A stretch of 64,000 bases of DNA from Plantago ovata (lineage: Eukaryota > Streptophyta > Magnoliopsida > Lamiales > Plantaginaceae): assembly GCA_028274465.1 (NCBI GenBank), contig CM051458.1, forward strand, positions 22,583,566 to 22,647,565, given 5' to 3'. This document shows, piece after piece, positions 43,471 through 54,197 of the stretch (the first letter of the stretch is position 1; each line of letters opens with the position of its first letter). A program made the position numbers and the translations under genes. The notes under the pieces are model-generated. The model made no database searches, was not told where the DNA came from, and worked only from the letters and a program-made list of their open reading frames with translations.

Positions 43471-45449
43471 TCATGGTGCAAGTCCTTCGTAGATGTCTAT
43501 CACGGAGCGTAGTTTAGTCAATAACGTTCGCCCCAAGAGAACAACATCCCCCATCCCAGGTGTAGACACCGGCATAACTACAAAATTGGTGTACACAGAA
43601 GCTTCACCAATCTTAACCAATACGTTCTTCACAACGCCTTCGGGTCTCACAAAGGATCCATCCGCCAATTGCACATTAGCCTTATGCTCAGATAGTTTTC
43701 CAAGGCTACTCTTCTCAAACACATTCATTGGGAGCACATTAGAGTAGGATCCCGTGTCTAGTGTAGCACGAACATCTTCCAGTTAACCAATCCCGACCAT
43801 AACATCGAAACTTTGAGGGAGTGGCTCGGGATCCTCTTGCTCCTCTTCACTCTCATTAGTACCAAGGTCCTTCTCTTCTTCCTTGGCTAGTGGGGGTTCT
43901 TCATTCTTGCAACACTCACACTTAGCAACCTTCTTGATGGTGATTTCGACAGGTAGATCACCCACCAAGGTAATGGACATCGACTTCTCAGTGTTGCTAG
44001 GCAGCTTCCATTGCTCCCTACTTGCTCCTCGGTCAATCAAATCTTGCATCTTTTGATGGGCAAGCCTAGTGCTCTGTTCCAATCGATCAAGCCTCGCCCT
44101 AGTCTTCTCAGAACCTTCTTCATAACGTTTGAGAAAACTTTGGGTGTGATCAACCAGCTTTTGCAAGTTCTCCATCAGTAGAGCTGTCTTCGACTTCGGT
44201 TGCTCTTTCGGAGCGGGATTTTCACAGTGATCATTACCATAGTTAAGCCTACTACGCTCTTGGTTAGGGCCATAAGTTTGGCTAGCCAGTGCATATCCTT
44301 GATGGTTTCGGAACCCTCTTCTCCAAAATCCACCTCGAGGATTCCTACCATCTTGTCCGTAGCTAGCTTCTTGAGTACCAAATTCCGTAGCAAAGGCTTC
44401 CTCTTCGCCTCCTTGAACCCAGTTGCCATCATCATATGCAAGCTCCGATCTACACATATGAGCTCCATGCCCATTGTTCTTGCATATTCGACAAACCTCG
44501 TTTGACACAGATGTTCCAGTGGCGCTCTTGAGGACTTTCTTCAATTCGTTGGTAAAGCACTCGAATCGATCCCCATTTCCCCCATACATAGAGTCCTCTT
44601 GAGTAGGTGAGCTTCAGGTCCACGTCTCCTAACCATCGCTTTTGGGTCCTTGAATTGCGAACCCTTAGCAAGCCTTTCGAAAACCGCCCAAACGGCTTAC
44701 GCGGTTTCCTCCCAAATATTGCCACGGCATTGGAAGTCCACCACTTGTTGGTTCTCGAAGGTTAGTCCATTGTAGAAGTGTTGGACTAGATCCGAAAGCT
44801 CTAAACTATGGTGAGGGCACTTGTTCATGAGGTCTTGGAACCTCTCAAACGCGGTGTAGATGGTCTCATCATAGTCTTGTTTGAACCCAGTGATTTGCGC
44901 CTTAAGCGCGGTAGTCAAGGTGTGAGGGAAGTATTTCTCCATGAAAGCTGAACAAACCTTTTCCCAAGTGTCCAGCGAGCCCGCCGATAGAGAACTCAAC
45001 CATGACTTGGCTCTGTCGCCAAGTCCCATAGAAAAAACCTTCATCCTCAACTCATCCGTTGTTATTTCAGCTCCGGGTCGTGGGAGTTGGTTGACGAAAT
45101 CATCGAGATCGTGCAAGTACCCCATCACATCTTCCCTTGCTAAGCCATAGCACGTCGGAAGTTGTTGCAATGCGTGGTTCTTGATTTCCAGATCACGAGT
45201 TGCAGACGAAAGAACAATCGCCGTTCCCCTCATTCGATCCTTGGAGGGTTGTACCCATGCTTTCAGTGGTCTAGCTTCTGCCATTCCGTCAATTTCCTTG
45301 AAAAGACTGTGTAGAGATTCAGAGAAATCGGTATCCTCTATTTCCTCTAGTTCACGCCTTCGAAGTAGTCGCCTTCTTTGGTGGTAGACTCTGTCGATCT
45401 CAGCAATTGAATCAGCAAGCGGTGTTCCTCTAGATCGTGTATGTCGCAT
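43471..45449 (-). pseudogene. Element E gag-protease (broken)
   Basis: The frame starts MRHTRSRGTPLADSIAEIDR at 45449, longer at the N-terminus than in element B. The Gag domain is intact through FMEKYFPHTLTTALKAQI to GNIWEETA, where GAA has become TAA (44697). One base is then lost before YGGNGDRFECF. The CCHC knuckle CRICKNNGHGAHMC and the ELIDRGASREQ-like linker follow in the 44589-43783 frame, which ends in another TAA just before the protease. The protease reads ATLDTGSYSNVLPMNVFEK, then VVLLGRTLLTKLRSVIDIY, and loses frame. It is a polyprotein relic with no polymerase. Confidence 0.8.
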
Positions 45450-45572
45450 ACATTATCTGTAACAAGCTAGGAAAGGAGTATGAGAGAGAGATTAAATAGG
45501 AAAATAAAAACTACTAGAACTAGGAGTTGAATGCTGAAAATAAATAAAAGCTAAACAGAAAAAGGAGTATAG

Positions 45573-45590
45573 TCCCCGGCAGCGGCGCCA
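45573..45590 (-). promoter_or_regulatory. Primer-binding site, element E
   Basis: Plus strand TCCCCGGCAGCGGCGCCA, 17 of 18 matches to the tRNA-Asp 3' end, 3 bases from the LTR. Confidence 0.8.
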
Positions 45591-45593
45591 ATT

Positions 45594-46784
45594 TGATGAA
45601 CCAGAATTTGTCAGATTCTAATTAATCAAATAAATTTGTATTTAGCCAAAGGCAATTCACAACTACAACGAAAATCGGAGTGTAGCAGTAAAATAAGCTC
45701 GAGTGTCGATCTCTAAGGACTATAACTAGCTTTATCTAATCTAACTTAAACTATAAAATCAACAAACTACTTAGCAAAGGTTTTTCTTATCAGTTAATGG
45801 AGGCTGGTGATAATATGATCATTCAAAGCATAGCAGGTTAATAATGATGCATGAAGTACCCGATCATTTTGCATAGAGATCTTTGATCAATGAATTGTCC
45901 AATTGTGTTCAGTTATAATTCAACACTACGAAGATAGAGGTTTTAGATAGATCAAAGAAATAAAGCAATAACTCAAAGTCTAATTCGCTTTACAGCCATC
46001 AGCATAATTATTAACCCTTCGCTAAGAAATCACATACTATCACCAACGATAAGTTTAGCTACTCATAGATGTCATGCAATCAACAGAAATCATAGCAAGA
46101 TTGAATGAAAACATGTTGAAAGATAAATAAATATAAATAGAAAAACTGTAAGATACAATGTTACCGAAGGTTGTCAATCTCCGAAGAATCGCGATCTTAC
46201 AATCTCCAAACGATAAGAAAAAGTATCTCCTAAGCTAAGAATCCCCAGAACAGGCTCTGGAGAATTCCTACCTAAAACTAATGAGAAAGGTGAGAGAAAA
46301 GGTCTGGGAAAGTATGAAAAACGGAGAAACTGAGCAACTATATATAGGCATTCGGCAGGTGTGGGGCGAGTCGCCCCACACACTGGGCGATTCGCCTGGT
46401 GTGGGGCGGTTCGCCCCACATCCCGGGCGACTCGCCCGGGACCTCCAGTCGGTTGGTTACGCGTTTTTGGATTTCTTTTCCTTTTCGGACTCGGTTTTTG
46501 CCTTCTAGTGACCTTTTAGCCTTCAAACTCGACCCCTAGACTTCAAATCCTATCCGGAATCTTCTAGATACTCAAAATAGGCCTTCGGAACACCAATTCC
46601 TTGTCTACTTCAATATAATTGCCCAGAAAAACCTCGTTTTTCACCCAAAACCTGTAAAATACAAACTAAAGGGAAACGTGACACTATTCTAATAAAATGC
46701 ACTAAAATATATCTAAATTAACATAGAGGATAGCTAAAATAGGTGAAAAAGACTCGAATGAAAGTGTAAAATACACGTTTATCA
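45594..46784 (-). repeat. Element E right (5') LTR
   Basis: TGATGAACC to CGTTTATCA, 1191 bases. TATATATA at 46339-46346 with upstream palindromes at 46359-46441 as in the left LTR. TSD GGACC follows. Confidence 0.85.
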
Positions 46785-46789
46785 GGACC

Positions 46790-46918
46790 TTGCCTATCTA
46801 TCTTTTGAAGGTATTTCCTTGACGTAAGGTCCTCGATCGACCACCATGGGTGGTCGCTCCCTAGAGATGGTTCTCAGTCGCCTTGTCAGCTTATCCTTTG
46901 TGAGATTTCTTGGAGGGC
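46790..46918 (-). mobile_element. Remnant of an unclassified LTR (right part)
   Basis: Continuation of 31321-31753 across element E. Element F begins immediately after AGGGC. Confidence 0.3.
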
Positions 46919-47902
46919 TGATGAACATGTATTTTACACCTTCATTCGAGTCTTTTTTCACCTATTTAGCTATCCTCTATTTTAGTTTAGCTATACTATA
47001 GTGCATTTTATTAGAATAGTGTCACGTTTCCCTTTCGTTTGCATTTTTCAGGTTTTAGGTGAAAAATGTGATTTTCCGGGCAATTATATTGAAGAAAACG
47101 AAGAATCGGTGTTTCGTAGTCATCCATGGTGTATCTAGAAGGTTCCGGACGAGATTTGAGGTCTAGGGTCGACTTTCAAGGCTCAAAGGTCACTAGAAGG
47201 TAAAATCCGAGTCCGAATAGAAGAGACAAAAACGCGTAAGAAACGCATTTCCGCCGAGTGGAGCTCCCGGGCGGTTCGCCCGGGATGGGGGGCGGTTCGC
47301 AAAGTGTTTGTCTCGTTTTTCAATTCTTGTAATGTTCGTAATCGAGTTGTAATTTCTGTCTTTTGTTTGTTTGAGTGTCTTCTGTTCTAGACCACCCTCG
47401 TCCTGCCATTCAGGAAGTGGTGAATAGTTTAAGGCATTGCTTGAGAGATGGGTAGAATAGGGGAGTGTTATCTTTTTTAGAGAACCCTCCTTCGTTTGAT
47501 GAGAGCCAGTATTGGTTGGACCTCTTTGAGGAAAAGTCTTAACTTTGTGAACAGCAGTAAGTCCTCAGTTTCATAGGCACGGAACAACCATTCGTATTTT
47601 AACATGTTTCATTAAGTCGTCACTAACTAGGTCCAGGTAGAGAATGTTACGTGAGACTATCTTGTTTGACATAAGTGCATATGTGAATGTGTATGAGTCA
47701 ATCGAGGAATTTATAATTGGATGATGGTGTTTTCTCTACTGCGGTTCATGAAGGCCTTTATAATTGGATGATGCATGTTAGGGTCTTATGGTTGTTTTCC
47801 CGAGTAATTATGTACCTAAGAGGCAACAAGTCTTCACCTTGCTTTGAGATTGCTAAATTCCTAGGAAGGAGGTAGTGTGAGGTTGTGTGATCCTTTGTTT
47901 GC

Positions 47903-47924
47903 AACCTATTCTCTCGAATAGGTT
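47903..47924 (+). repeat. 22-nt hairpin 1, element F
   Basis: AACCTATTC-TCTC-GAATAGGTT, followed by TGGGGAGGGGG. Confidence 0.85.
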
Positions 47925-48017
47925 TGGGGAGGGGGTTACGCTATCATTAGGCTTGTTTTTCGTTTTTCAATTTTGTGTTGTGAGTTTATTTTTCCTTTTT
48001 CGTAAATTTTGTACTCC

Positions 48018-48039
48018 AACCTATTCTTTCGAATAGGTT
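48018..48039 (+). repeat. 22-nt hairpin 2, element F
   Basis: AACCTATTC-TTTC-GAATAGGTT, followed by TGGGGAGG. Confidence 0.85.
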
Positions 48040-48321
48040 TGGGGAGGTCGTTTGTGTGTTATTGTTTCTTCTTCGTTGTGCTACTGCTGGCTAAAAAATA
48101 TTGAAAAAAAAGAAAAAAAGAAAAATTCCAGAAGAAAGAAAAAAAATGGAAAAGAAAAAAAAGAAAAAAAAGAAGAAAAAAAAAAGAAAAGACCCCAAAA
48201 AAGCAAAGAAGGATCCAAAAAAGCCAAAAAGCAGTTTAGCAAAGTGTTGTGTCTCATTTTCCAATTCTTGTAATGTTCGTAATCGTGTTGTAATTCTTTA
48301 TCTTTTCTTTTTATTTGAGCG

Positions 48322-49722
48322 TGATGATGTCGTTTTTCACCAATTAAATTTGTTTAAAAGCCTAATAACACTTATCACTACACAAACTAGAGTGCAATGG
48401 CAAGTTGTCCCCGAGTGTCGTTCTCTCGGGACCTAACGTGGCTTTGCTTGAGGTTTTTGCTAGTAATTTCAGTCAACGAATTCAAATGTTTACAGAATCG
48501 TTTTCCTGGAACAAAGCAATGAGAAATAAGATTGTTGCAATCACGTTTGGAAAACGGTTGGTGGTAGAAATCAAATACACATGCATGGGTTACGAATATG
48601 CTCACAAGTTCAGTGCGTAAAACCTTCGATCAAGTCTGCTAAGCAACTCGTCTAGGTAAATTTCAAGACACACATCATAAAAGACCACTATCAATATTTT
48701 AGAGGTGCTTGTCACTAACACCATTTATCTAGCATGCTGCAAATCTCTAACATACAATCCTATAGCTTTCATTGACCAAGAGCTTGTCACTATACTCAAT
48801 TCGAATATATTTTATAGGCAACTAAGAATCATATGAAGGAATTTGCAGCAAGATTGAATCACAATCTCATGTAAGCATAAACATAACCCATAGCATGCAT
48901 ATTCTACATTCTACCACCAACACAAAAGATTTAGCTACTCATATTCATCAACATAGACATCAATTCATATGAATAATAATCAGAATACATCATATCAAAC
49001 TACAAGACAAGAGAGTGATACAAGTTACCACCAAAGCTTCACTAATCGGTGGAAATCAAAGAAAACCTCTCCGTAGATGATTACAAAGGATGAATCCCAA
49101 TCAAAACTTGAATCCCAAACTAAAATACAATGTAATCTGAGTTTCCTCTCAGTTTTGGGGCTTAGGACCTCTCCAAAACGAAGCTATAGTTCAAAAGATA
49201 TTCAAAAAATGACCAAAGATCAGATCTAAGAAGGAAAATCCGAAAACGTAACCGCTGCCAAGCGGACCGCTTGGAGAAGCCAAGCGGAGCGCTTGGCAAG
49301 CGAAGCGCTTTGGCACTCCAAGCGCTTCGCTTGGCTTCTGTGCCAAAGCTCCTGGAAAATGAAGCGGAGCGCTTCACTGTTCCAGGCGCTTAGCTTGGCT
49401 CCTGGGCAGATTTTTGTCTTCAAACTCAATCTTTTTGCCCTCGCATGGCCCTCGGGTGCCTTGGACTCATCCTTCTCGATGCTTATTGATGCTCAAATAC
49501 TTAAGAACAAGCCACGGAGATTGGGGAACTTCAACGGGGCCATCTTTTTCATCAAAAAGGTTCGTTTTTAGCTCCAAAAACGCCGTTTCGTACCTAAGTG
49601 CCTGAAAATGCAGAAAACACAAAACGTGACACTATTCTACAAAACTAACCAAAAAACAAGGCTAGAAGATAGCAAAAGAAGGTAAAAAAGACAAGATGAA
49701 CGCTTCAAAAATACATTCATCA
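48322..49722 (-). repeat. Element G 3' LTR
   Basis: TGATGATGTCG to CATTCATCA, with a CCAAGCGG/CCGCTTGG palindrome cluster at 49255-49400. The complement of a polypurine tract follows at 49723-49740. Confidence 0.9.
49255..49400. repeat. GC palindrome cluster, element G 3' LTR
   Basis: CCAAGCGGACCGCTTGG, CCAAGCGGAGCGCTTGG and relatives; about five units. It is repeated in the 5' LTR at 57577-57725. Confidence 0.8.
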
Positions 49723-50495
49723 AACTCCCCAAACCAAACCTTTGCTTGTCCTCAAGCAACAAACTATCCTAAATGCAACAGAAAAGGAGTCTCATGCCAA
49801 GTAAAGTGAACTAATCTATTGAATCTACCAAATGCTTATGAATGAAACCAAATGAGCATGACATGCAAGTAGGTTGAAGAATGCCTCGATTGCGAATATA
49901 CACATTCTCATGTGCACTTGGTTAAACAAAGGAGTCTCTCGTAACATCTTCTACCTGGACCTGGTCAGTGACGACACAATGATGCATGTTATCATACTAC
50001 AATTGCCCCGTGCCTATGAAACCGAGGGCTTACTACTGTTCACCAAGCGAGACTTTTCCTCAAGAGAGGGCGAACCAATACTGGCTCTCATCAAACGAAG
50101 GAGGGTTCCCTTAGAAGATAACACTCCCCTATTCTACCCAGACTCTCAAGAATGAGCCTCTTTCAACCACTTCTTGAATAGCAAGACGAGGGTGGTCAAG
50201 AACAGGCCTTGAACAAAGGCGACACGAAACAAAAGATAGAATTTACAACTCGAAAACTTCACAATAACAAATATTTACATGACACTTGACACTACGAGAC
50301 TGCTTTTGGCTTGCAACGACCCTTTTTTTGCTTTTGGGTCTTATTCTTTATTTTCTTTCTTTTTTTTTTTATATTTCCTTTTCTCTTTTTCTTCTCTTTT
50401 TTTTTTTTTTTTTTCTCTTCTTTTCTTTTTCTCTCTCTTTTTTTTTTTTATATATAGGGCAAGCAGCAGTACTAAGTGTCAAAAACACCTCCCCA

Positions 50496-50517
50496 AACCT
50501 ATTCGAAAGAATAGGTT
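50496..50517 (-). repeat. 22-nt hairpin 1, element G
   Basis: AACCTATTC-GAAA-GAATAGGTT. Confidence 0.85.
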
Positions 50518-51294
50518 GGGACACAAAACAAAAAGAAAAGGAAAATGGAAACTTTACAACGACTCAAAGACGAAAGACAAGATCAACGAAGCAACCCCAT
50601 CGAATAGGTTTAATACAAGGAATCGCACACCTCACACTACCTCCTTCCTAGGCATTTGGCAATCTCTAATCGAGGTGAAGAACTTGTCGCCACTTACGTA
50701 CATAATTACACGGGTTACAACCATAGACTCAAACGTGCATCATTTCATAAGGCCATCGTGAACCGCAACAGAAGAAACACCACTCAAGGTGATGTCGAGA
50801 CTACTAAGCTTAACTAGTGCACATGCGAATGTGACAAACCAAGCGAGACAAGCCTCAAACTACTTGCAAAGTGATGCAACATATGATCAATGGTCATAAA
50901 CACTTAGTCTACTCAATAAAAAAGTTCGAAAAAACTTGTCAATAGACTCCGCACAACAACGTGCAACAACTAATCTATGGATGATATGCATGCAAAAATT
51001 TGAAAAAACACGACAAATCACATGAACTTGAGTAAAATCAGGCATGTACGAACCACACAAGCATATAGTACTGAAAATCCAATACCCCCTCCCCAAACCT
51101 AAACTTTTGCTCGTCCTCGAGCAAAGAAAAGTTGAATGAAAAGGAAAAATTGGATTGAAAGTACACTTCCTTGAGAATAAGGTTCGTGTCCAATCTCCTA
51201 TATATGAGTAGTACCTGAAAGGACTCAAGAAACAAGTGAAAACGGGTGCGCAAAGGTGAGAAGAATGGAAAAACAAGGAAAATCTGTGTACAGG

Positions 51295-51430
51295 GTCCAG
51301 GCGGACTTCTTGGCGGGAGCCAAGCGGTTCGCTTGGCAAGCGGGGGCGCTCCGCTTGAATTTCCAGGAAGTTGCAAAACTTTCTGGAATTTCAAGCAGAC
51401 CGCTTGGCCCTTCCAAGCGCTTCGCTTGGC
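51295..51430. repeat. GC palindrome cluster downstream of element G extra ORF
   Basis: CCAAGCGGTTCGCTTGG, CCAAGCGCTTCGCTTGG and relatives. Confidence 0.75.
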
Positions 51431-51686
51431 TCTGTTTCCATATTTTCGATGTTTTTTCCTATCTTAATCACCTGAGGCACCAAGACAAAAACTAGACTAA
51501 ACTAATCACGAAAAAAGGCACACAGGCCACAACTACGAAAGCAAATAAAAAAGAGTACAGGAGTCATAAGTCTAAACATCATACAACCAAATCGAAATAG
51601 AGTTTCAACCAACAATAGTAAACAAGCCCAAATAACAATAATATACAAATACTACCGATAAATGTGGCCTCTGTCGGCTGGTGTCT

Positions 51687-53009
51687 CTAGGAGGAGGAGT
51701 CGTAGGGGGTGTTGGGAAAGGTACTCCCACTACCACCGGTCTTATCATGGAAAGGGTACCCCGGAATTCGGCGAGCTAGGGCATCATGGCGGTTCATCAT
51801 CTCCTCCTGATGGGCTCTCCAACGCCTAGTGTCCTCTGCTCGGGCGGCTTCCCAACGCTGATCTACACGCCCTTGGTAATCATCCCAACGCTGCTCCTCC
51901 ATCACACGGAAGTCCTCCCACCTCTTGACTTCGCGCTCCTCAAATCCCCGAAATTGCTCGGTAAGCTGGGTCGACTGAGCCTCCAACATGGTGGTTTGGA
52001 AGCTACCAAACTGATCGACCAAGATCTGGTTAAACCCCGAGAAGTCGAAGCTTCCTTGTCCGGCCGTAGGCGGAGGTGGAGGAGGTGTCACATGGCGCGT
52101 AACTCTTGGTTGCATGGGTTCTCCTTGCTGAGTGCACCAAGTCCCGTACATCTCATTGTACGTATCAATGTTGATAGATTTCTTTGGCTTCTTGTCCAGT
52201 ACGAGGTCGGGAACTCCGGCCTCCTTGCACATGCCCGTGATCAAGTTACCAAAGGCAAGCTTCCGGTTTGCATTACGGCGGCGCTTGAATTCCTCGAAGA
52301 TGACGATGCCAGGAGTGAGAGGCAAATCATGCAAGAGAGCATAGACTAGGACTCCGTAATAGGACTGAACCTCGGAATCATGTGTGCTAGGAATCAAATT
52401 GGCTTGAACAAACTTCAACATCATCCTTGCCTCGAATGTGAGATCGTTGTGGCGCAAAATCCGGGGTGGTTCATCAGGCAATTCAAAATCTTCCACGGTA
52501 ATGCCATTCAGTACCTCCTTGGGGTAATGATCAGACTCCCGGTCGTAGTCATAGAGCTCTGCGGGATCAAATCTCTCGTTGGATGCAGGCTGGCGGTTTG
52601 GATCCCGCGCCAGTGGCCTATCCAATCGCATAATGAAGCTAGTAATGCTCAAAGGAGTAAACTCGACCCCAACACCGCGGACGGGAACCTCACTGGTCCG
52701 TTCATTGTAATCCGTGAAGGCAATGTAGAAGTCCTCCACTACCGCTTGGTCCCAATTTGGCATGACCTCGCCATAGTACTTCCAACCTCGCTCAGTAATG
52801 AGCTTGTTGAGCTCTCTGGCACCATCCAACTCGCTCCCACCAGCCGTGAAGCGAATGCTCCTCTCAGAAATGTACGTGTGCTTGTGGGCATGGAAACTCG
52901 CTTCGAATTGCCTTGCCCTCCCCGATTGGCGATACTCGCCGGGTGTGGCCGCTTGTTGGGCACTCGAAGTCCCTTCTCCCCTTGATCTCTTGGTTCTTCT
53001 TGATGCCAT
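51687..53009 (-). CDS. Athila ORF1-like / envelope-position protein of element G
   Basis: A clean ORF; I take the Met of MASRRTKRSRGEGTSS (residue 12 of the open frame), whose ACAATGGC context suits plant initiation. The 440-residue product has a basic N-terminus, then a globular region (RGWKYYGEVMPNWDQAVVEDFY; VRGVGVEFTPLSITSFIMRL) like the plant-transposon/ATHILA ORF-1 domain seen after pol in Athila elements. A Pro run precedes a charged, Trp-repeating helix (KRWEDFRVMEEQRWDDYQG; RWEAARAEDTRRWRAHQEE). I see no signal peptide or membrane segment, so an envelope role is unsupported. TTCTAG just upstream of the ATG could be a splice acceptor. Having no stop in an element with 1.6% LTR divergence suggests recent constraint. 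Confidence 0.75.
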   Translation of the reverse strand: MASRRTKRSRGEGTSSAQQAATPGEYRQSGRARQFEASFHAHKHTYISERSIRFTAGGSELDGARELNKLITERGWKYYGEVMPNWDQAVVEDFYIAFTDYNERTSEVPVRGVGVEFTPLSITSFIMRLDRPLARDPNRQPASNERFDPAELYDYDRESDHYPKEVLNGITVEDFELPDEPPRILRHNDLTFEARMMLKFVQANLIPSTHDSEVQSYYGVLVYALLHDLPLTPGIVIFEEFKRRRNANRKLAFGNLITGMCKEAGVPDLVLDKKPKKSINIDTYNEMYGTWCTQQGEPMQPRVTRHVTPPPPPPTAGQGSFDFSGFNQILVDQFGSFQTTMLEAQSTQLTEQFRGFEEREVKRWEDFRVMEEQRWDDYQGRVDQRWEAARAEDTRRWRAHQEEMMNRHDALARRIPGYPFHDKTGGSGSTFPNTPYDSSS

Positions 53010-54130
53010 TGTACCTAGAATAATCTTATTAGATAACTTCAAGAGACAATGAGACTTAGACTCTTACACTACTACCAAACAATCTACTTCTACTCTAAGA
53101 CAAGTATACGTTCTTCGTTTAAAACAAGTCATAACGCAACAAGTCGACTCTTAGACGTCAAAACTCACTCAAGTGTTCTTTTTAACGAGTTTGAAGGCTT
53201 GCTAAAATTCAAACATAGCGAATCGAGAACCTTTTACACTTCGTTACGATTAGCTTGTTCGAATCAAACCAAGCAAACAAACTCATCATTAGAACTACCC
53301 AACCAATCCTACACATTCTTATGCAATCACAACATCACCATAATCATAACATAACTCAATTTCAAGGCTAACAATCATCAAACAATTATATAGCAAAAAT
53401 TCGAGCAATAGAGTTCACCATAAATCAAGAGAAGCAAAATTCGAATTTAGACATCACATCTAGTAAGAAACATGCTCAACAATCATCATCAAACTCTAAT
53501 TCACCAATGCATAACACAATTGAAGCTAATTAAGATAAAATCCCAAATTCAAGAAAGTTAGGGTTCATGAGAGGTACATTTGATTCCTTGTTATGGATGC
53601 TTCAAACGTGAAATTTGATCGGTTTAGATGATAGAGGGGGTGATGGGCTTTGTAAAATGCACAAGATTGCAAGAATTGGTGGAGAATTGAGAGAGATTGA
53701 GATTTTTGGGGTGCAAAATCGGCAATGAAAGAAGAAAAACGAAGTGGGGAGCCTTGATACTCAAGTGCCCCGCTTAGCTTTCTTAAGGAAAGCCAAGCGA
53801 AGCGCTTGGGCCGTCCCAAGCGAAGCGCTTGGCAAGCGGTCCGCTTGGGAACTGCCAAGCGCTCCACTTGGATTTCCAGTAAGAATTTTCATTCTTACTG
53901 GAAACTCAAGCGGACCGCTTGGGCGAGCGAAGCGCTCCGCTTAGATTTCCCGTAAGAATGGAATTCTTACTGGAAATCCAAGCGGACCGCTTGGGCTTTC
54001 CAAGCGGTTCGCTTGGGACCTGAAGCTCCCAAATCCATTTTTTTTCAACTTTTGCTAAATTTTCACCCCAAAAACCTTGTCTAAACAACGAAACAAAATT
54101 TAAACGTGCTTCTAATCTATATGCAAGTAC
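53010..54130 (-). other. Leader region of element G extra ORF
   Basis: About 700 bases of T-rich, intron- or UTR-like sequence on the minus strand upstream of the ORF, then a palindrome cluster at 53755-54020. No coding frame. Confidence 0.55.
53755..54020. repeat. GC palindrome cluster upstream of element G extra ORF
   Basis: About eight units of the AAGCGGACCGCTTGG type, the same word as in the LTR promoter region. Confidence 0.8.
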
Positions 54131-54137
54131 CTACAAC

Positions 54138-54155
54138 CTCGGGTTGCCTCCCGAG
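54138..54155 (-). repeat. Post-protease hairpin, element G
   Basis: Sense CTCGGG-AGGCAA-CCCGAG. Two base pairs differ from A and B (C-G for T-A, T-A for C-G) with pairing kept. Confidence 0.75.
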
Positions 54156-54197
54156 CAGCGCCTTCGTTTAAAAGTCGTTGGCTCGACTCGTCTTAGC

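Larger units (their letters stand above)
31754..46784 (-). mobile_element. Element E: gag-protease gypsy element containing nested insertions
   Basis: Left LTR from 31754, right LTR 45594-46784, and GGACC on both sides (31749-31753, 46785-46789) define one original insertion. Its left LTR contains the start of a second E-family LTR (32894), which contains a SIRE-type copia element (33118 onward). The nest runs into the assembly gap at 42902, and the interior on the far side holds the gag and protease of an E-type element. No gypsy polymerase is visible. Confidence 0.8.
46919..48321 (+). mobile_element. Element F: rearranged gypsy remnant
   Basis: The first 378 bases (46919-47296) are the start of a B/E-like LTR up to its GGGCGGTTCGCCC palindromes. 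There it jumps to the end of the 3' region (47297-47708), then back to an earlier part of the same region (47709-48321), with hairpins at 47903-47924 and 48018-48039 and a purine tract (48095-48240). gag, protease and most of the LTR are lost. It is entered by element G; 58052-58066 is its continuation, where element H enters. Confidence 0.7.
49723..51686 (-). other. Element G non-coding 3' region
   Basis: Shared modules: purine tract (50335-50460), hairpin 1 (50496-50517), hairpin 2 reduced to its second arm near 50595-50612, internal polypurine word (51085-51103) and a palindrome cluster (51295-51430). No gene. Confidence 0.75.

Noticed and set aside
51786-52349. Plus-strand ORFs opposite the element G extra ORF
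   Set aside because: The minus frame has family-like blocks and a consistent element order; the plus frames are its antisense shadow.
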